Notes under the pieces: generated by a model
The model's input: only the letters and a program-made list of their open reading frames with translations
Databases searched by the model: none
Told to the model about the DNA's origin: nothing
Made by a program: the position numbers and the translations under genes
Source of the DNA: Puccinia triticina
Lineage: Eukaryota > Basidiomycota > Pucciniomycetes > Pucciniales > Pucciniaceae
Assembly (NCBI RefSeq): GCF_026914185.1
Contig: NC_070569.1
Span: forward strand, 3,224,001-3,288,000
Reading direction: 5' to 3'
Length of the DNA: 64,000 bases
Part shown: positions 1 through 11,009 of the stretch, one piece after another
How positions within the stretch are numbered: position 1 is the first letter of the stretch
How the letters are laid out: every line of letters starts with the position of its first letter

Positions 1-37
1 TCTGTTGAGGGGGAGATAAGTTGTGAATAGGTTGAAA

Positions 38-2903
38 TCAGGATGTAAACGGGTTGGGTTCGGGTCGGAAAACAGTGCCCGAACCCGACCCGAGGTAAAT
101 CTTGGGTCGGGGCGGGTCGGGTCAAAATCTCAAACAGGCTGCCCAAACCCAAACCCGATTAAGGATGCAGCGGGTCGGGTCGGGTCAGGGTCGGGTCAGG
201 GGTGACCCGAGCGTTTTGGGCCGTTGAATGAGAAAGGAAATAAGATTGTGCCAATTTTCAGCAATCTGGTCCTGGTGCATTCGTGTATATACAACAGGGG
301 AGCCTATGAGGATAAAATCAAAGAAAAGATACTATGATGAGCCAGAAACAGACTCAGATACATTATCAAAGTCAACATCTTCGTTCATTATGATCCCCTC
401 TTCAGCGCGGATCCAGTTTTGCGCGCATACAAGTGCTTCAAGAGTGTTTGGTTGCATTCGGGTTCGATTACTGCCAAGGACTCTTCCACCTGTGGAGAAT
501 GCTGATTCTGATGCGATCGAAGTCATCGGAGTCATTAAAACAGATTTTGCAAGTATGGCGAGTGTTGGGAATCGATCGGTGTGGGTGCTCCACCAGGTGA
601 GGACCGAAAAATTAGCCGATTCAATGAGAATTGGAGGCTCCTGGAGATACAAGTCAAGCTCAGCCGTAGTAGATACCGATTGGGCCACCTTCTTCCTCTT
701 GAGGTATTGCTCAAAGCGCTGATCATCTTCATCAGCAGTAGCGTCGTTTTGAATGGTCAAGTTGTTTTCATCGCAATCGAGGCTCGAGTGACTTTTGGAG
801 AAAAGCTTGTTTTTGTTGCCAATCACGTCATCGAACCAGCTGGCAAGGGTTTTTCTGATTCTGTTGATGGTGAGTGTAGCTTGATCTTCGCCAACCTCTT
901 CAGATAGAATAAATTCTATGCGCTGGAACTTGCAACGGGGATCAAAAACCTGGTTGATTGCCGTGAAGTCTTCCATCGGAAGCCAGTACTTGTTGAATTT
1001 TTCTTGCATCGGCTGGATCATTTCGATTATTTCGGGCGAGCCATTTTCTCGGGATTCTTTGAGCTGTTTGTCAATCTTCTTCATCGTTTTATAGGCAAGA
1101 TGTGCAGTAGGGTATCGTGTCATTCCAAGTTTTAAAGTAGCTAAATCAAACAAGCAGTGAATGAAATGTCAGCTAATTGATCTGTGGGAATTCAATGATC
1201 ACAAAGAAGAAATGATGTACCCGAGTGGAAAACAGACAAGAAATCCTTCATAGTTGAAATCTCCTCCCACTCGGTTGAGTTAGGACAATGAGTGTAGTTA
1301 GCGTCTTGAATGGCGAGCTGATCAAACGCTTCCTTATACGGGAGGGCCGACTTGATCATGAGGAAAGTGGAGTTCCAGCGGGTGGGAACATCGACCGATG
1401 GGAGAGCTCGCTGGTCCATTCCAACAAGATCGATCGCCTCCTTGAAGGATTGTTTACGCGAAGGGGTGCTCTTGGTGTAACAAACGCTGTCCCGAATCTT
1501 GTTGATAGCTTCGGAGAAGATCTTCAGGCCATCCTTCACGACCAAGTTAATAACGTGCGCAAGACATCGGACATGGAAATAAATTCCTTTCATTTCAAGG
1601 GGAAGACTTCTCCGGGCTGAAATAGACGATATTACTCGAGTGATTGCGGAGTCGTTGCTTGCGGCATTATCGATGGTGATAGATGCCACCTTATCCAATA
1701 TTTTCCATTCGTTCATCACGTTGACGAGTTGTTCAGCGATAGCAACACCAGTGTGAGGAGTGAGAAGCTCCTTAAAGGATATGATGTGAGTCTTCAGCGT
1801 CCAGTCCGACGAAATAAAATGAGCCAAAATTACCATATAAGGTGACTGGTTAGACGAGGTCCAGAGATCAGTTGTTAAGGCAACTCGATCTACACCAGAA
1901 ATATCAACAGCTAGCTTTTCCTTCATCGAGTTGTATAAAGCCATTACTTCGGTCTTGAGGGTCGTTTGAGTAAAGAATTTGAACTTTGGTTGTAGTGAGG
2001 CGACAAAGGCGCGGAATAGCGGCTGTTCAACAAAGACGAATGGCTGTTCGTGAGCAATAACCATTTTGACAAGAAGCTCGCGCGAGGTCGTCTGAGAGAA
2101 TATCCAGTTGGTTGGTTTTGATCCATCCGTGGGTGCCGAGAGTTTCAACATGGTTTGCTTGCTGGAGGTGAGGTAGGAGATGCAACGTTCGAGGTGACGC
2201 CATAGGTGCTTGGTGCCGTTGGAGCTCTTACCCTCGAGTTGGTCTCGGCAGTAATGACAGTGTGCCTTGGTACCCTGACCTGTTAAAAAAAGAAAATTAT
2301 CAGAAAGCTTCTTCAAAAGTGGCCCCCACAAACACAAAAACAAGGAGACTTGCCGGATTCTTTTTTGGTGAAGTGCTCCCAAATGTCGCTCGTCGTCTTT
2401 TGTTTTTTCAAATTTTGACTGGTAGATTGAGATTCTTGCGCACTCGATGGTTCAGGATCCTTTCCGGTGGTTTTTGCAACCTCTTGAGTGCTTGGCGGCT
2501 GAGACTGGCCCTTGGTGGTGACTTGGGATTGGGAAACCTCAATCGGAGACTCTTCATCAGACGAACTGGAATTTACCGCGGCCGGTTGTTTCCTCTTGGA
2601 CCGTCGCATGGTTGGGACTCGGCGCAGGATGGGTGATTGTGTGACTGTGGGTTGAGGGGATATCAGATATCTCAGACTTAAGTCACCAATCGGCGATTAC
2701 AGCTGACTCAATCGGGTCATAGTCGGGTCATCGGGCCGACCCGAAGTGGAATCGGCCTGCCCAAACCCGAACCCGATTGACAATCGGGTCTTGCCGGGTC
2801 GGGTCGGAAATTGGTTTTTCAGCTGTCAGGCTGACCGAACCCGACCCAAGACCCGCCGGGTCTTGGGTCGCCTCCGGGTCGACCCGACCCATTTGCATCC
2901 TGA
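38..2903 (-). mobile_element. hAT DNA transposon, family A, complete copy (A1)
   Basis: The element is 2866 bp long and bounded by a perfect 8-bp direct repeat GGTTGAAA (30-37 and 2904-2911), the duplication length typical of hAT elements. The terminal inverted repeat is TCAGGATGTAAACGGGT at the left; the right end read inward matches it at 15 of 17 positions. Both subterminal zones (about 45-220 and 2690-2900) are dense in GGGTCGGG/CCCGACCC words, which are candidate transposase binding sites. It encodes one three-exon transposase on the minus strand with no stop or frameshift. Intact ends, perfect duplication and open coding sequence together suggest a recent and possibly autonomous insertion. 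Confidence 0.93.
332..2609 (-). CDS. hAT transposase, family A1, three exons, apparently intact
   Basis: Exons read 2609-2354, 2279-1221 and 1140-332; together they give 2124 nt, or 707 codons plus stop, with no interruption. The N-terminus is basic and Ser/Glu-rich. Next comes a BED-type zinc finger spanning the exon 1/2 junction (CHYC, then HLWRHLERC), then the RNase H-like catalytic region (TTDLWTS near the first catalytic Asp; HVRCLAHVINL), and a C-terminal hAT dimerisation domain with SIASESAFSTGGRVL. The first intron only fits if it uses a GC donor (GCAAGT, from 2353 downward) with an AG acceptor at 2281-2280; no GT donor there keeps the frame. The domain order matches known hAT transposases. 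Activity is inferred from intactness and not shown. Confidence 0.92.
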
Positions 2904-2911
2904 GGTTGAAA

Positions 2912-3640
2912 ACCTATTACAATTTACGGGTGGTTTGAAAGACCTGCCCCTCTGATGGTACTATGCAAATAACCAAGAGTCTTGTAATCAATATTTAAAT
3001 GGTGTGGCTGATTCCAAAGATAGCTCTTACTTTTGTATAGTAATCTCTATCTGACCTAGATCACTTGCATCAATAGTTGAGGTGAATCTTTTGTAACTTG
3101 GTTTAACGTGGTGGGTGCGATAAAGTTTGATATATGTTGTAAGAATTTGTGATGTTAAATTGCTGACACTATGTTGTTATAAATAATCTGTTACAAAGTA
3201 AATATATATATATATGGGTTGGATGTTGGTTGTTGGTTGGTTGGTTGTTGGTTCTACTACTGTTCTTAACACACACTACAGTTCTCTACACTAATCCACT
3301 ACTAATAACCACAATAAAACAGACCTTCCTAGGCTGCTACAAACTAAAACTAACCACAGTGACCAAACCTCTATAGGCTGATGGGGAAAAAAAGGGAAAT
3401 TATAGTGGGAAGAGGCCCTCCTTTTATGTTGGAGGATGAGGGATTTCTGCTGCAGGAAGCTCCTTGTGAGGGATTTCTGCTGCAGGGGTTCTCACCTACA
3501 CAGCCTTTCTACACAGCCACAAATACAAACAACACAGCTTTGCTGTGCTAGATACACTTTAAATCCACAGCCAAACATCTATGATATACAAACTAACAAA
3601 CAAATACACAGCCTTCAGCAGTAGATTCCTGTGAAGGCTG
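2912..3640. other. intergenic, no gene recognised
   Basis: A/T-rich sequence with a short (AT)n run near 3201-3213 and TTGGTTGG-type simple repeats near 3216-3250. From about 3436 the text repeats a GAGGGATTTCTGCTGCAGG phrase twice. I see no coding signal longer than chance. Confidence 0.5.
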
Positions 3641-3910
3641 GACCAGATACACCCTATCTCCACCTCCAAACAACACAGCCTCCTGATAGAATCTTCCCTG
3701 AGCAAACAAATACAAAGACTCCAGCCAAAGATGCTGTGCAGCCTGTGTTAGATACCTTCTAACTCCACCTCCAAACAACACAGCCTCCTGATAGAATCTT
3801 CCCTGAGCAAACAAATACAAAGACTCCAGCTAAAGATGCTGTGCAGCCTGTGTTAGATACCTTCTAACTCCACCTCCCAAACAAACACAGCCTCCTGATA
3901 GAATCTTCCT
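3641..3910. repeat. 105-bp tandem repeat, about 2.5 units
   Basis: The phrase CACCTCCAAACAACACAGCC starts at 3661 and again at 3766, with a slightly altered copy at 3871, giving an exact 105-bp period. Each unit also contains CTGATAGAATCTTCCCTGAGC and GATGCTGTGCAGCCTGTG. The 5' unit is degenerate. Any reading frame through it simply repeats the same peptide, so it is not treated as a gene. Confidence 0.85.
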
Positions 3911-5108
3911 TGAGCAAACACCTGTCTAGAATGCAAGTACCCTTGCCTGTCCAGAATTATGGGGGTCTGGGGCTCTCCTCCTCTGCCTCCTGTTCCTTCC
4001 TCCCTTCCTTCTTCCTTTGCGCTCCTTCCTTCCGTTCCTGGTTGAGAATATTCCTTACTACAAATCCTTCTTTGGTTCGTATGTGCCTTAACTGTTGATG
4101 TGATACTATCTCCTCCTCTTGTATGATGACTGTACTGTCTCCACCCTCTGTTGTATCCTTTTTGGCATTGACACAGGCACAGAACACCACAGCGGTGGTG
4201 TAGTTGTCAGGGCTTGATTATTGTGGCAGTCAAGTTGGTGGGTCTTGAGAGCCTTAGTGCTGGATTGTCTATAAAATAAGCTTCAGCTTTCTGGTTTGTG
4301 TCAGCCAGGACGTCCTCTGCCGCTGTAATTCCAGTGTGCAGTTTGTCCTCACCCTCTCCGCTGTTGCACTTGCGCAGTTTGAGGGGGGGATACTTGGTGG
4401 CCCCCCTTTGCATAATGCCTTCAATGCGGCGCGCTGGGGGTCATACACCCACTATTTTAAACCCTGCTAGACAGGGATGGATAGTGGGTCCAGTTTGTGG
4501 TGTTTGAATTTTGTGTTAAGAAGGCTTGTTTCTGTGATTTGTTTTTTTTGAAAGGGGGAACCCTTGCATTTTTTTTTTTGTGATTTGGTTAACTTGTAGG
4601 GGGAACCCTTGATCTTTGTTTCTGTTTTTCTCTGTCTTTAATAAACTTGGATAATGGCCAAGAAACTGTTGTGTTATTGCTACACGCCGGGGGTACTTCC
4701 TTGCAAGCAGGTTTGTGGATCCAACAAGGAGCTGTTGATCCATGGAACCAACAAGGATCGGCTTGGTAAGTGCTTGGTAAGGTTGTCGGTTCCACAGAAC
4801 ATCATTTTCCCCATATAACCTACAGATTTGTCACTTTTCCCCATTGGTTCCACAAAGCACACTCCTGTAACATGTGGAGACCACATTGGCTTGTTGCTCA
4901 CGTTGGTTCCACCACCACAATCATTTTTTTCCACTTCCAACCAGGACTAGCTCAAGCTGGGTCTGAAGTGTTGAAAGTTCAGGAAAATATGTAATTGAAA
5001 GGAAGAAAAAAAAAGTTGAAAAAAAAATTGCTGGAAAATTGACTTGCAAACGGCTTCTTGAGTGGGTCAAATATTTAAAAACAAGCCCCCCTCACAATCT
5101 GGAATAGT
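3911..5108. other. intergenic, possible retroelement debris, nothing identified
   Basis: This stretch has a TATAAAATA box-like string near 4270, an AATAAA near 4640 and recurrent GGTTCCAC/GGATCCAAC phrases at 4715-4910. These could belong to an old LTR element, but no LTR pair, protease, RT or integrase motif is visible. No gene is called. Confidence 0.35.
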
Positions 5109-5116
5109 GTAGCCGC

Positions 5117-6036
5117 TAGATAATCTGCCGTTGGACCCGCGGCAGGTACCCGTTGGCAGGTACCTCCGGCACCCGCCCCGCACCCATGCGCGGGTGCCGG
5201 GTGTGGGTATGGGTGCCTGTTTTTTGGGTAAAACGGGTGCGGCACCCGGGTACCTGCCCAGGTACCGCCCCAGCTCCCCCGGATGTGGCGGAGTTTAGGT
5301 CGTCCAGACGAAGAGGCTACAGCATAGCCTTGTCGTCCGGGAGGAATCCCTTCCAGGAGACAAGGCTGTTGTAGCCTCGTCGTCCAGGAGGAATCCCTTC
5401 CGGGAGACGAGGCTGTTGTAGCCTTGTCGTCCGGGAGGAATCCCTTCCGGGAGACAAGGCTGTTGTAGCCTTGTCGTCTGGGAGGAATCCCTTCCGGGAG
5501 ACGAGGCTGGTGTAGCCTCGTTGTCCGGGAGGGATCCCTTCAGTGAGACAAGGCTGTTTTAGCCTTGTTGTCCGGATCCCTTGCGGAGGACAAGGCTGCA
5601 ACAGCCTCGTCTCCTGGAAGGGATCCCTTGCGGACAAGGAGGCTGTATCTTGTTGTCCGCAAGGGATCACTTGCGGACAACAAGTTGTAGCCTTGTCATC
5701 CGCAAGTGAACCCTTGCAGACAACAAGATACAGCCTTGTCGTCCGCAAGTGAACCCTTGCAGACAACAAGATACAGCCTTGTTGTCCGCAAGTGAACCCT
5801 TGCAGACAACAAGATACAGCCTTGTTATCTGCAAGGGATCACTTGCGAGTGACAAGGCTGTTGTAGCCTTGTTGTCCGTGGATCCCTTGCGGACAACAAG
5901 ACTACAACAGCCTTGTCTCCCGGAAGGGATCCTTTCCGGCAGCACCCGCCGGCAGGTGCCGGATACGGGTGCGGGTGCCTAGTTTTTCAGGTAAAATGGG
6001 TGCCGCTGGCACCCGGGTCCAACGGCAGATTCTCTA
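5117..6036. mobile_element. non-autonomous hAT element, GGTACC-type family B, with internal hairpin array
   Basis: The 920-bp element is flanked by a perfect 8-bp target duplication GTAGCCGC (5109-5116 and 6037-6044). Its inverted ends read TAGATAATCTGCCGTTGG and, from the right, TAGAGAATCTGCCGTTGG, followed by GGTACCCG/CGGGTGCC-rich subterminal DNA. The interior (about 5295-5940) is an irregular tandem array in which short words (GGAGGAATCCCTTCC, ACAAGGCTG, CAGCCTTGT) alternate on the two strands, so the transcript of either strand would fold into a chain of hairpins. There is no transposase. Frames through the array are repeat artefacts. Confidence 0.9.
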
Positions 6037-6245
6037 GTAGCCGCTAATTAATGCTGCTGGGTATAGCTCTGGTTCAAATCCCATTGGCGTTGTTTTTAGG
6101 TGCAGGCCTTTTTTCACCATCTTGGTACCGTGTTCCACATGGATTCCACGGCCGGCAGAATCAGTATCCTTGGATGATCATCACAAGGAGCCCCCGTGAT
6201 CCATTTGGTGGAGAGCATGTGAACGTGTGGACTACAGATGGCCAT

Positions 6246-6697
6246 TAAAGATTAGTCATGCTACCAATACACCTGGGGAGTCCTTCAACAAGGATATCCC
6301 AAGGAATCCTTGTGGATTCCCCGTAGTGCCCCTGCGCAAGGTTGGACCAGCGACTGCTGGTCCACACTAGAGATGGCCATTGGCACCCGCTGGCGGGTAC
6401 CCGCCCCTCTTTAGCAGGTAGCTATCTGCCCCTACAGGCAGCCATGGCAGGTGCAAAGCTACATGCTTGACTTCCAAAATTGAACACCCCAAGCCTGCTG
6501 GCTGGCACTTCCCAGGGCATAAAGGACCTGCTGAAGAGTGGCGGGTACACGCCAGCGGGTGCCAATGGCCATCTCTAGTGTGGACCAGCAGTCGCTGGTC
6601 CAACCTCGCGCAGTGGCACTACGAGGAATCCATAAGGATTCCTTGGGATATCCTTGTTGAAGGACTCCCCAGGTGTATTGGTAGCATGACTAATCTT
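6246..6697. mobile_element. long inverted repeat (foldback) element with family-B termini inside
   Basis: The left arm 6246-6416 and right arm 6539-6697 are near-perfect reverse complements, from the outer word AGATTAGTCATGCTACCAAT to the inner word GGGTGCCAATGGCCATC. About 120 bp of unpaired centre separate them. The inner 6369-6579 portion begins TAGAGATGGCCATTGG, resembling the family-B hAT terminus TAGGGATGGCATTTGG at 16880. Its flanks are inverted rather than direct (GTCCACAC against GTGTGGAC), so it either lies in an older palindrome or the whole is one composite foldback. Confidence 0.82.
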
Positions 6698-6943
6698 TTT
6701 TGTGTACATGTGTAAAACGTGTTTTAAAGGAAAATAAATGATCAAAATTGCATGCAGCAAAACATGGACTTTTGGTCAACCAAAGGGACAAAACATGACA
6801 AGATGTGACAAGATGGGGGGGGGGATAATAGTCTTCTGGTTCTGCCAATCATTTTCATTTTCATCTGCTTTCCAACTTCCAGCTTCATCTTCATCCTTGC
6901 TGTCCTCTCCACAGTATTTTTCTCTCCATTGTCTCATGTCCTC

Positions 6944-9329
6944 CTATTCTTTGTCTTCATCCTCTTTATCCTCCTTGCAATCTTCATCATTGTCATTATC
7001 ATTTTCATCATTGTCATTATCATCTTCATCATCTTCTCCTTCATCATCTTCATGATCTTCATCTTCATCATCTTCATCTTCATCATCTCCATCTTCATCA
7101 TCTTCATCTTCATCATCTTCATCTTCATCATCATCATCTTCATCTTCATCATCTTCATCAGATTCATAGCCTTCTTCTTTCCACTTATGTAAATTATAGT
7201 GTTTGAATTTTTTCCGTGAGTAAAATTGCTCAATGATGCATTTGGAGAGGCTCGTGATATCCACTCGGACATCCCGACAATCCTTGTAATCTCCATGATC
7301 CATGCCCTGCGAGCAAAAGTCGGCTATTAGACAGAGCCCATAATGCAAACGGTCGTCGACAAAGAGTTGAGGAGGATCGCCCTCTGAGGGGCAGGGGAGG
7401 TTATCGTAGATTTCCTGAAATGCTGCACACATGTTCGCACTTGTCGACAAGTAATAGCCGTCCGAATCGCGCTCGCCATTAGACCAAATTTTGAAGGTCT
7501 TCAACAAACTCTTAGTCAATGAGTGATCTGATACAATTGCTTGACCAACTTCCATGGATGCTTCAATAAGGCTGCGGAACACGCTAGCAGCTTTACAAGA
7601 AACTTTGACCTCTTCATGCTTGATTAAACTGATTAAATCTTGGAGCCTAGTGATATATGCGATATCGGTTTGATTTGAGTTTGATGGCGACGAGGGCGCG
7701 AATCTATCCAAGTAGGCTGGTTCGTAACTGAGGCTATCCATGAGTTCAATAATTTCTTGAGAAAACTCAGATACCATGAGTTGGTCCAATCGGTCCAGAA
7801 GTTGAGAGCATCCAAGCACTTCGGCCTTTGCACCCTCAAATTGGATATTGCTAGGAATGGCTATGAGCGCCAGGTAAGTCTGAAACTTTGTCGAAGACGG
7901 ATGTAGGAACAGAATGATGAGTAACTTGATCATTGATAGCTCGAGATTCTCGGTTGAACACCACAAGTTGGCCAATACTTGGATCATCTCAAGCTCGTGT
8001 GGATCGAGGACAAGACTGCTGATAGTTGACATTGCGTTCGTCACGGAAGCCGGTGCGCCAGGTGGCTGCTGTTGCGAGAGATAACTAGAGAATTTGTAGG
8101 TGCTGATGATATCCAACAATATCTGGGCCCCCAGATATCGATACAAGTTCTGCGCAGTTGTCATATTCAACAAGGTTCAGCCACGCTTTGGTAGTAGTGG
8201 CTTTGAGTTGTGGACTTGCATCGCCAGTCTTCGAAAGCCAAGCCAAGGTTTGGATCAAGTCGGAATTACGTTCGAGTGTAGACCGGAGCCAAGCCAACAG
8301 CTCCCTGTCATATTTTTCGTTATCTCTATCCTCCTTGGGGGCATCAAAGGGAAAATAATTGCTTTCCGCTACTAGCATACGTTTTCTTCTGCGTTCCTGC
8401 TGCTTTCGAGCTTTATCGTCAGCTGGAATTTCGTTTGTAAGCACCTTAAAAGATACAAGATCGAGGATGATGGTCGCTAGTCCAAAGGCTAAAGATCGAG
8501 AGGGCGTAAACTTGATTTGGCCGGCCTCGTGATCCCGATCACTTTGTGTGAGAGATTTGGCAGTTTGGAAAAAAGCTTCGGACCTCTCTCTCAATGTTTT
8601 TCGGACAGATTCTTCCTCACTGAGAAGCGCCAGACTTTCGATGGCCGAGTCTGGAGGATTCTTGTTTCCCAAGAAGCATATCATCAGAATGTCGACAAGC
8701 TGATCAGATGAAGGTGGCGGCGCGGATTGGAGATCCATTGATCTTCGCAATTTCAGTAACGCCAGAATCGCTCCACAGCGGGCAGGAATAGAGACCGAGG
8801 TAGGACTGGTGCCTCGAGAGATCCCAGTTAACCAATCCAAACATTCGGGCCACTCTGATTGAATTTTTGCGCAGAGTGAATTGCAGTCTAGGCAACACGC
8901 AAGAAAGTCGGAAATGAATGTTTTCAAGTCGGCCTCTTCTGGTCGGCTCTGATCAAGCGCGGCAAGCTTAACGAGCGAGTTGGCAAGACGCGAAAAAAAG
9001 CCTTCGGTTTGGATGAAGTGGAGGGCGTGGTCTTGAGAAATCGACCAGATAGCGGCAAGAGCAGCGAGGCCATTGCAAACCTCGAGAGCTTTGGTGGAAT
9101 GCATGAGAGATTCTAGCGCGCTTTCAAACCAAGCCGTTCCGTGACTTTCTTGGCGAGATAAGACTAAACCTAGTGCCTCCAAAGCCTGGGCACGCACCGA
9201 TCCGTTCGAGGAGGAGATATTGCTGAAGAGCACCTTGATTGCTTCATGTGATGGCTTGATGGACAGGTCTTTGATGATCGACTGGATTACGTCCACGCTT
9301 GACGTCTCAGTAATTTGTAGCTTAGACAT
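6944..9329 (-). pseudogene. UCS-domain myosin chaperone-like protein (She4/Cro1/Unc45 type), one frameshift
   Basis: Read from ATG at 9329, the protein is an all-helical repeat protein with phrases typical of fungal UCS proteins: ARCGAILALLKLRR, FGLATIILDLVSF, a linker ending at YFPFDAPKEDRDNEKYDREL, and LKATTTKAWLNLVEY. UCS proteins help fold and stabilise myosin heads in the cytosol. The frame breaks near 8128-8132 in a five-C run (+ strand). Reading one base fewer there joins the halves into about 795 residues, close to the usual length of this family. The C-terminal half ends in an unusual tail of about 75 residues, almost all Asp/Glu, encoded by a TCATCT-type microsatellite. The break may be a sequencing error or a real mutation. 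Family assignment is by eye and moderate. Confidence 0.55.
6950..7170. repeat. TCATCT/CATCTT microsatellite coding for the acidic tail
   Basis: The plus strand is an imperfect (TCATCTTCA)n/(TCATTG)n array. On the minus strand it codes an Asp/Glu-rich tail of the UCS-like protein. The transition from complex sequence (LHKWKEEGYESDEDD) to array is abrupt, so tail length is likely polymorphic. Confidence 0.85.
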
Positions 9330-9332
9330 CAC

Positions 9333-10500
9333 GTCGCGCTCGTTTTGCTGTGAAGTCGGGCGGAAAGCATATGATAGTTAGATTCAAAAGTACCGATTTA
9401 CAAAAGAATTGGACAGCTTACCCGGTTGGTAGTTCTCGCTTGTGATTGTTTTCCGACGGAGAATTGTTGGCAGAAAGGATGGATTCCGGCGATGATGAAG
9501 ACGATTGACAAGCTGAAAAGCTGCCGAAGGACCAACACTTCACTTAGACTCAGAGCGCCTAACGGCAGGCACAGTGAGACATACACACTTGATTTTAGAT
9601 CGAGACCTGGTTTGGGGGAATATGAGGGATAGGTATAAACGCAACGGTGATGCAGTTCTGAAATGGGCGAGCCTAGAGTAGAGGAAGGATGCGGTCGATC
9701 TCATTTCAATTGTCTGCCAAGGGTTCACATCAAACATCCTCTGGTACTCACGTTTGTTCGAATGTCTTTGGATAGCAAATCGGGATCCGATGGTATGGTG
9801 GATGGGCAGCGGCTAGCTAACTTAACACAAGTCACCCACTTCGGAGGGCCCTGGTACAGCCCGGGCTGGCGCGAAGCGCGACCTCTCCGAAGGAGGGACT
9901 TGGAAATTAGTCCACATTTTGGCCTTGAGGGATTCCAATCTTCCAAAACATTTTGCTGGAGATTTTGTGCCTTTCCAATTTTGACTGTGTTCCCAAAGGG
10001 CCCTGCACATGCCTTTTGGACCATGAGACTTTTCTCACTCTTCCCTGTCTTTTGCCGCTACACACATCTCCGGAAGTCCAAGCGTTCTCCCCATGAACCT
10101 CTAAACTTATGGTTTTTGGGGTATTCTGGGCTGTATGACATGTGGATTGAACTGACCTTGGAAAACACATTCACTTCAATTCCACAGGATCCAAGCTCTC
10201 CGAGCTCTGGTTAATATGCCTCAGCCAATCCAGCTTGTGCATCCAATCCTCATTATGAGGACAGGGATCTGAAGCCAAGATGGTCAGCTATATTGACCCA
10301 TCATGGCTTCAGCAGAGGTTTGCCAGTTTTTGCTGTGTGGAGGGTGAAAGGAAAAAAGGGCATAAAAAGCCACAAAAGCCCCAACCTCTCAGGTAAAAAG
10401 TATGACATCAGTCACAAGCCGCTCCTATAGAGAGTCCCTTTGGGACGTGGGGGTCCCCCCCCTCCGTTTGAGAGGCTTAGTTAGGCTAGAGTGGCTAGCT
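9333..10500. other. upstream region of the UCS-like gene and repeat-derived intergenic DNA
   Basis: An additional 5' exon ending at about 9422 (GTAAGC donor, AG acceptor just upstream of the CDS) is possible for the UCS-like gene. It would add a hydrophobic N-terminus, so I prefer the ATG at 9329. Around 9848-9905 lies a GC-rich segment (GGGCCCTGGTACAGCCCGGG, ending GGAGGGACTT) that recurs in diverged form at 16681-16760. No other gene is supported. Confidence 0.4.
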
Positions 10501-10504
10501 TGGT

Positions 10505-10640
10505 TGCCATATACAGCTGATGTGTAAAAGCTTGTGGTTTTCTGTGCGCATTTATTTTTTTTGCAACCCAATTTTTTTTGACCCCAGAACAAAAGCCCAG
10601 CTAGCTGGTCACCCCCAATCCAGCCAGGCCTTCTCAGCTC
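10505..10640. repeat. dispersed repeat, copy 1 (TACAGCTGATGTGTAAAAGC)
   Basis: The stretch beginning TACAGCTGATGTGTAAAAGC, followed by T-rich blocks, CTGGTCACCCCC and TCTCAGCTCACC, recurs at 18149-18265 in the same order. Two partly diverged copies indicate a dispersed element; its class is not clear. Confidence 0.7.
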
Positions 10641-11009
10641 ACCAACAATAGGGAGTTTTAAAGTTGGCAGATTCCAAGTCCAGGACCAAAATCAGGACCC
10701 AGGACGTGCAGGAAAGAAATCCTCCACCAAATTTGACCTGATAATTGCCCATTTTTGAGCGCCCCGCCCGGTTCCTGGGACTCTCTGTAGCAGGAGAATT
10801 CAACAACCTGAGTGTTTTGGACAGGATTAAACTTGGAGAGTCTCCTGGTCCACTCAACTAGAAAATCACAGGTCTGGTACAGGAGATACATGTACCGGCC
10901 TTCAATTCAATAGTTGGTCCCTTCCAATTGCTGAGCGCAATTTACATACTTTCCTCTTGATGACCAGCACAACCTTTTGTCAAGAGGAGTGTAAGCTACC
11001 CTCTTGACT

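Noticed and set aside
40..220. GGGTCGGGTCGGG arrays looked like telomere-type or CRISPR-like direct repeats
   Set aside because: They occur as paired subterminal zones of hAT elements with 8-bp target duplications, not as regularly spaced repeats with unique spacers.
4516..4995. Possible retroelement coding fragments on the minus strand
   Set aside because: Short overlapping frames share repeated GGTTCCAC-derived peptides but no retroviral motif, so no feature was called.
5317..5945. Several overlapping reading frames of 70-150 codons
   Set aside because: They merely translate the hairpin array of a MITE; the peptide repeats follow the DNA repeats and no start or splice context supports a gene.
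6929..7192. Plus-strand frame giving an almost pure Ile/Phe protein
   Set aside because: It is the antisense of the acidic tail of the UCS-like gene, from the same TCATCT microsatellite.
9663..10214. 183-codon plus-strand frame
   Set aside because: It has no domain and runs through repeat-derived DNA shared with 16680; composition looks non-coding.
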